Source: Actinomycetota bacterium (GTDB lineage: Bacteria > Cyanobacteriota > Vampirovibrionia > Obscuribacterales > Obscuribacteraceae). From it: a stretch of 9,317 nucleotides of DNA. The stretch covers positions 1-9,317 of the forward strand of contig CAJCIF010000474.1 in NCBI GenBank assembly GCA_903970355.1. The letters run 5' to 3'. Shown here one piece after another: positions 6,456 to 9,317 of this stretch. Under the pieces are notes generated by a model that saw only the letters and a list, made by a program, of their open reading frames with translations, did not search any database and was not told the DNA's origin. Numbering within the stretch: the stretch's first letter is position 1; every line of letters begins with the position of its first letter. The translations under genes and the position numbers were made by a program.

Positions 6456-6464
6456 TGTTAAAAT
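6456..6464 (+). promoter_or_regulatory. Candidate extended -10 promoter of the PAS histidine kinase
   Basis: TGTTAAAAT fits the extended -10 form TGnTATAAT with one mismatch in the hexamer. No good -35 is present at normal spacing (TTGGTC at 6432-6437 is 21 bases away), which is tolerated by extended -10 promoters. Transcription would begin near 6471, about 26 bases before the ATG. Confidence 0.35.
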
Positions 6465-6496
6465 GCCGACGATGAATCGCAATATTACTAGCACCA

Positions 6497-7597
6497 ATGA
6501 AAGAACGCTCTGACAATCTTTCCGCCCGTCTAAGGATGGCGGAAGAACAATTTGAGATCAGTCAACGACGTATTCGTACTCTCATTGAGGCACTTCCCCT
6601 CGGTTTGCTCATTGCAGGCGGCAGCGGCGTGGTTGAAGCTGCTAATCCTCATAGCCTGCAACTATTTGGCTGTGACTACTCATACTTTACGGACCGCAAG
6701 ATTGCCAGCCTGTTTGCTAAAGAGTTCCGCAAGGTCTTTTCTGTAAACCTTGCCATTGAAGAAAACGTGCAACCGAAAGAAGTGATCGCAATAAGGGCGG
6801 ACAATTCTCAATTTCCGGCGGAGGTTGTAATTCGCCCATTTGCTTCTCAATCCGAACCAAAATTGCTCGTCCTGGTTGAAGATGTCACCACTCGGCATGA
6901 AGTGGAGCGGATGAAACAAGAATTCGTTTCCATGATCAGTCATGACCTTCGCACTCCGCTTTCTTCAATTCAGTTTTTTCTCGCCAACGTTGCCGATGGG
7001 CGGTACGACCGAAACCCAGATGTGATGAAGGATCGAGCCCGATCAACTGAAGCAGATGCAACGCGATTGATAAACATGATCAATCGACTCCTGCAGATCG
7101 ATAAGCTAGAAGCCGGACAACTTCAAATGGTCTACAATCTGGTGAATTGCAAAGAAATTGTCGAAGGCGCAATTCAATCTGTTCAATCTTTAGCGGAAGA
7201 AAAGCAAATTGCCGTTGAAGTTTTGGGCAAGTTCGACAACCTCTACGTAATGGCCGATGAGGAATACATCGTGCAAGTTCTCGTCAATCTTTTGTCGAAC
7301 AGTTTGAAATTTTCTCCGCCCAACCAAAAAGTTACCGTTCAAACTGAATCTAGCGATCAATTTGTCAAATTCATGGTTGTAGACCGCGGTCCTGGCATCG
7401 CCCCGGCAGATCGCGAGAAGATATTCGATCGCTTCAAACAGGTAAGCCTGGACGACGAACGCATAAAAGGTGGAACTGGTCTGGGTTTATCCATTTCGAA
7501 GGCAATTATCACGCAGCACAAAGGCAACATAGGCGTGGAGAGCGAAGTGGGCTCAGGCTCGACGTTTTGGTTTACTGTGCCGAAGATGGCTCTATAA
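6497..7597 (+). CDS. PAS-domain sensor histidine kinase, soluble
   Basis: 366 residues. A short helical segment (1-25) leads into one PAS domain (about 25-130), then the dimerisation domain with H-box phospho-His H149 (SMISHDLRTPLSS). The ATPase domain has the N-box (N264, N268), G1 (DRGPG, 296-300) and G2 (GGTGLGL, 325-331), ending with the usual GSGSTFWFTVP strand. All catalytic motifs look intact. There is no membrane helix, so it should sense a cytoplasmic or membrane-proximal cue through PAS. The ATG at 6497 is the first usable start after an in-frame TGA at 6473-6475, and there is no obvious Shine-Dalgarno. No response regulator is adjacent; the next gene, 42 bases downstream on the same strand, is a Ser/Thr kinase and may be co-transcribed. 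It is divergent from the exporter. The signal and the phosphorylation partner are unknown. Confidence 0.95.
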   Translation: MKERSDNLSARLRMAEEQFEISQRRIRTLIEALPLGLLIAGGSGVVEAANPHSLQLFGCDYSYFTDRKIASLFAKEFRKVFSVNLAIEENVQPKEVIAIRADNSQFPAEVVIRPFASQSEPKLLVLVEDVTTRHEVERMKQEFVSMISHDLRTPLSSIQFFLANVADGRYDRNPDVMKDRARSTEADATRLINMINRLLQIDKLEAGQLQMVYNLVNCKEIVEGAIQSVQSLAEEKQIAVEVLGKFDNLYVMADEEYIVQVLVNLLSNSLKFSPPNQKVTVQTESSDQFVKFMVVDRGPGIAPADREKIFDRFKQVSLDDERIKGGTGLGLSISKAIITQHKGNIGVESEVGSGSTFWFTVPKMAL

Positions 7598-7639
7598 ATT
7601 AGGGAATAAAGGTTTAGGCTCCCCACCCCCCTTAAAGTC

Positions 7640-9317
7640 ATGCCACTCGACCGGGACAAACCTAAACTCTCTGAACCCAAGGAGATTTGCTCTTTTTGCG
7701 GCAAACCTGTTGCCAAAAGCAGGGGGTCGCTGACAGGCTGGCTCTTTGCGGCGGCACGTTGCAATTGCCAGCTTAAATCGGGAAGCGTTGTTGCCAACCC
7801 AAGCGCCGCTCCCATTCCCGATCGAATGGATCCCTCCAACCCAAGTCTGTCCAATGATCTCGTCATTCTCTCGACACTCGGACAAGGAGGGGTGGGCACT
7901 GTCTATAAGGTCCAAAACAAAATAACGAAGGAAATATTCGCTGCTAAGGTTCTTCATCCTGAATACTTGCGTGACCCCAAAGCGCTCCAGAGATTCGACC
8001 AGGAAATAGATGCTGCCAAATCATTTGACCATCGAAATCTAGTCAAAATCTATGAAAAAGGAAAAACTGCATTCGGAACACCCTATTTCCTCATGGAGTA
8101 TTTGGAGGGCGAAAACCTCGCAACGATATTATCGGAGCAAATTTACCTTGACGAACCACACGCACTAAAATTGTTTTTTCAAGTGTGTAATGGTGTTGAT
8201 TATGCTCATTCAAAAGGTCTCGTGCACCGAGATCTCAAACCAAGCAATATCATCATAGTAAAAGATGATGATGGATCGGAATTAGTGAAAGTAGTTGATT
8301 TCGGCATAGCAAAAGTCAGCTCGCCAGATTCAAACCTAACCAATGACGGAGATGCTTTTGGCAGTCCAAATTACATGAGTCCCGAACAGTGCCAGGGGAA
8401 TCCAGTGGATTTGCGATCCGACATCTATTCTCTAGGATGTTGCCTTTTCGAAATGGTCACCGGAACAGCACCATTTGTTGCTGAAAATCCCATTAAGACA
8501 ATCCTCAAACACGTAAACGAACCCCATGTTCCGATTCGAAAGTCCTCTCCCAATCTAGATTTAAGCGTCGGACTCGAAATGCTCATCGATCGCATGCTCG
8601 TTAAGGATCCAAACGGACGGTACCAAACTATCGCTGAGCTCAAACGTGATTTTCAACTGATCAGATCAGGAAAAACAGCAGTAGAGATTACTTCGCAAAA
8701 AAATCAAAAACCCGCTTACAAAATGAACAATCCACTTAATGTGGGAATTGCAAGCGGTGTGATCCTCATCTTAGTTGTTACCACGATCACAATATATTGG
8801 ATAAACAACAACAACAGTAATTCAGACGTATTTTCAGTTCTACAAAAAGCAAAAACTCCCCGTACTGACGGAGAAAATTCCTGGGCATTACAGATGGTAC
8901 CAATGTCCGATCAGCAAAATGGTCAACCATGGTCTAAATACAGCCACGATGCCTTTCTCGCGTGTGAAGACGGCAATAGAGCAAAAGCCTACCAGTTGCG
9001 ACAAAAGGCAGTTGAAATGGCAGAGCACGAACACGCACCAGTGCAGGATTTATTAGAACTTTACGAGCAAACCGCTGCGGTAGCAACTGACACAGACGGA
9101 ACAAGCTATTACACTTTGAAGGCTGCAGACCTGGCAAAAAGTAACAAGATGTGGGACCAGCAGGAAAGAGAGCTCGCATACCGTGGTCTCATTTTGCAAA
9201 TGGCTGGAAAGTTTGATGAGGCAGGTCGCCAATATCTGGACGTGGCTCATTTAAAACGGGACCGACTCGGTGCAGAAGACACCGGTTTTAGGCAAACTCT
9301 TAAAACAGCCGGTGATG
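7640..9317 (+). CDS. Membrane Ser/Thr protein kinase with N-terminal Cys cluster and outside helical repeats (3' partial)
   Basis: Open from the ATG at 7640 to the window edge (559 codons, no stop). Residues 17-43 carry CSFC and CNC with 20 residues between them, a plausible zinc ribbon. The Hanks-type kinase domain (about 73-342) has its motifs in order: glycine loop GQGGVG (81-86), K103, E122, HRDLKPSN (196-203), DFG (220-222), SPE (247-249), DIYSLG (261-266) and R327. It should be active. One membrane helix (about 368-387) is preceded by basic residues and followed by an Asn/Ser linker; the remainder (about 430-559+) is helical with TPR-like spacing and would lie outside the cytoplasm. This is a bacterial receptor-kinase layout. 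The start is the first ATG after an in-frame TAA at 7607; the Shine-Dalgarno is poor. The gene begins 42 bases after the histidine kinase with no terminator between, which suggests co-transcription. Substrates are unknown. Confidence 0.93.
   Translation, partial: MPLDRDKPKLSEPKEICSFCGKPVAKSRGSLTGWLFAAARCNCQLKSGSVVANPSAAPIPDRMDPSNPSLSNDLVILSTLGQGGVGTVYKVQNKITKEIFAAKVLHPEYLRDPKALQRFDQEIDAAKSFDHRNLVKIYEKGKTAFGTPYFLMEYLEGENLATILSEQIYLDEPHALKLFFQVCNGVDYAHSKGLVHRDLKPSNIIIVKDDDGSELVKVVDFGIAKVSSPDSNLTNDGDAFGSPNYMSPEQCQGNPVDLRSDIYSLGCCLFEMVTGTAPFVAENPIKTILKHVNEPHVPIRKSSPNLDLSVGLEMLIDRMLVKDPNGRYQTIAELKRDFQLIRSGKTAVEITSQKNQKPAYKMNNPLNVGIASGVILILVVTTITIYWINNNNSNSDVFSVLQKAKTPRTDGENSWALQMVPMSDQQNGQPWSKYSHDAFLACEDGNRAKAYQLRQKAVEMAEHEHAPVQDLLELYEQTAAVATDTDGTSYYTLKAADLAKSNKMWDQQERELAYRGLILQMAGKFDEAGRQYLDVAHLKRDRLGAEDTGFRQTLKTAGD

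Noticed and set aside
4883..6496. TTACTAGCACCA occurs at 4883-4894 and again at 6485-6496, each time ending at or just before an ATG.
   Set aside because: A 12-base exact repeat is expected a few times by chance in 9.3 kb, and the first copy opens only six codons.
7357..7957. Two minus-strand open frames (180 and 121 codons) across the kinase/kinase junction.
   Set aside because: They lie opposite the histidine-kinase ATPase domain and the Ser/Thr-kinase N-terminus, both strongly supported on the plus strand.
1..9317. Search for CRISPR arrays, insertion sequences, tRNAs, rRNAs, toxin-antitoxin or phage genes.
   Set aside because: No spaced repeats, transposase motifs, cloverleaf sequences or phage-like proteins were seen on reading both strands.

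Overview
The window reads as chromosomal DNA of a free-living bacterium with many signalling genes. Base composition is moderate (roughly mid-40s % GC by eye). Two complex PAS histidine kinases, a stand-alone receiver and a membrane-anchored Hanks-type Ser/Thr kinase with a cysteine-rich N-terminus lie within 9.3 kb. This mix is common in deep-branching Cyanobacteriota relatives such as Obscuribacterales/Vampirovibrionia, in cyanobacteria and in some other environmental phyla. The lineage is a guess from gene style, since no rRNA or marker gene is present.

Layout. (1) 24-2791: a receiver-first, triple-PAS histidine kinase whose stop codon overlaps the start of a single-domain response regulator (ATGA), a clear two-gene signalling unit. 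(2) 2792-3004: intergenic, with a perfect TATAAT and a 5'-UTR hairpin, leading into a cysteine hydrolase of the isochorismatase superfamily (3005-3652). (3) 3653-4119: a gene-poor stretch starting with two back-to-back hairpins. (4) 4120-4827: a LolA/LolB-like beta-rich protein that lacks a signal peptide, followed by a probable terminator. (5) 4828-5175: a mostly empty spacer containing one candidate 48-codon gene (4988-5134) behind a near-ideal Shine-Dalgarno. (6) 5176-5634: a small protein with two membrane helices and a soluble beta-rich tail, convergent with (7) a LysE/RhtB-family exporter on the minus strand (5663-6283). (8) 6284-6496: a divergent control region with outward promoters and a nested inverted repeat. 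(9) 6497-7597: a soluble PAS histidine kinase without an adjacent regulator. (10) 7640 to the window end: a Ser/Thr kinase with an N-terminal Cys cluster, a kinase domain, one membrane helix and an outside helical-repeat region that is cut off by the window edge.

The unifying theme is signal transduction. Neither histidine kinase has a DNA-binding partner here. The first pairs with a receiver that has no output domain, and the second lies 42 bases upstream of a Ser/Thr kinase, so protein-protein or kinase-to-kinase signalling is more likely than a textbook kinase/transcription-factor pair. The hydrolase, LolA-like protein, small membrane protein and exporter look like independent single-gene units. 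I see no mobile element, CRISPR array, tRNA or rRNA. I do not see a complete new defence or mobile system. The best leads are the histidine-kinase/Ser-Thr-kinase pair, the hidden small ORF and the structured leaders.
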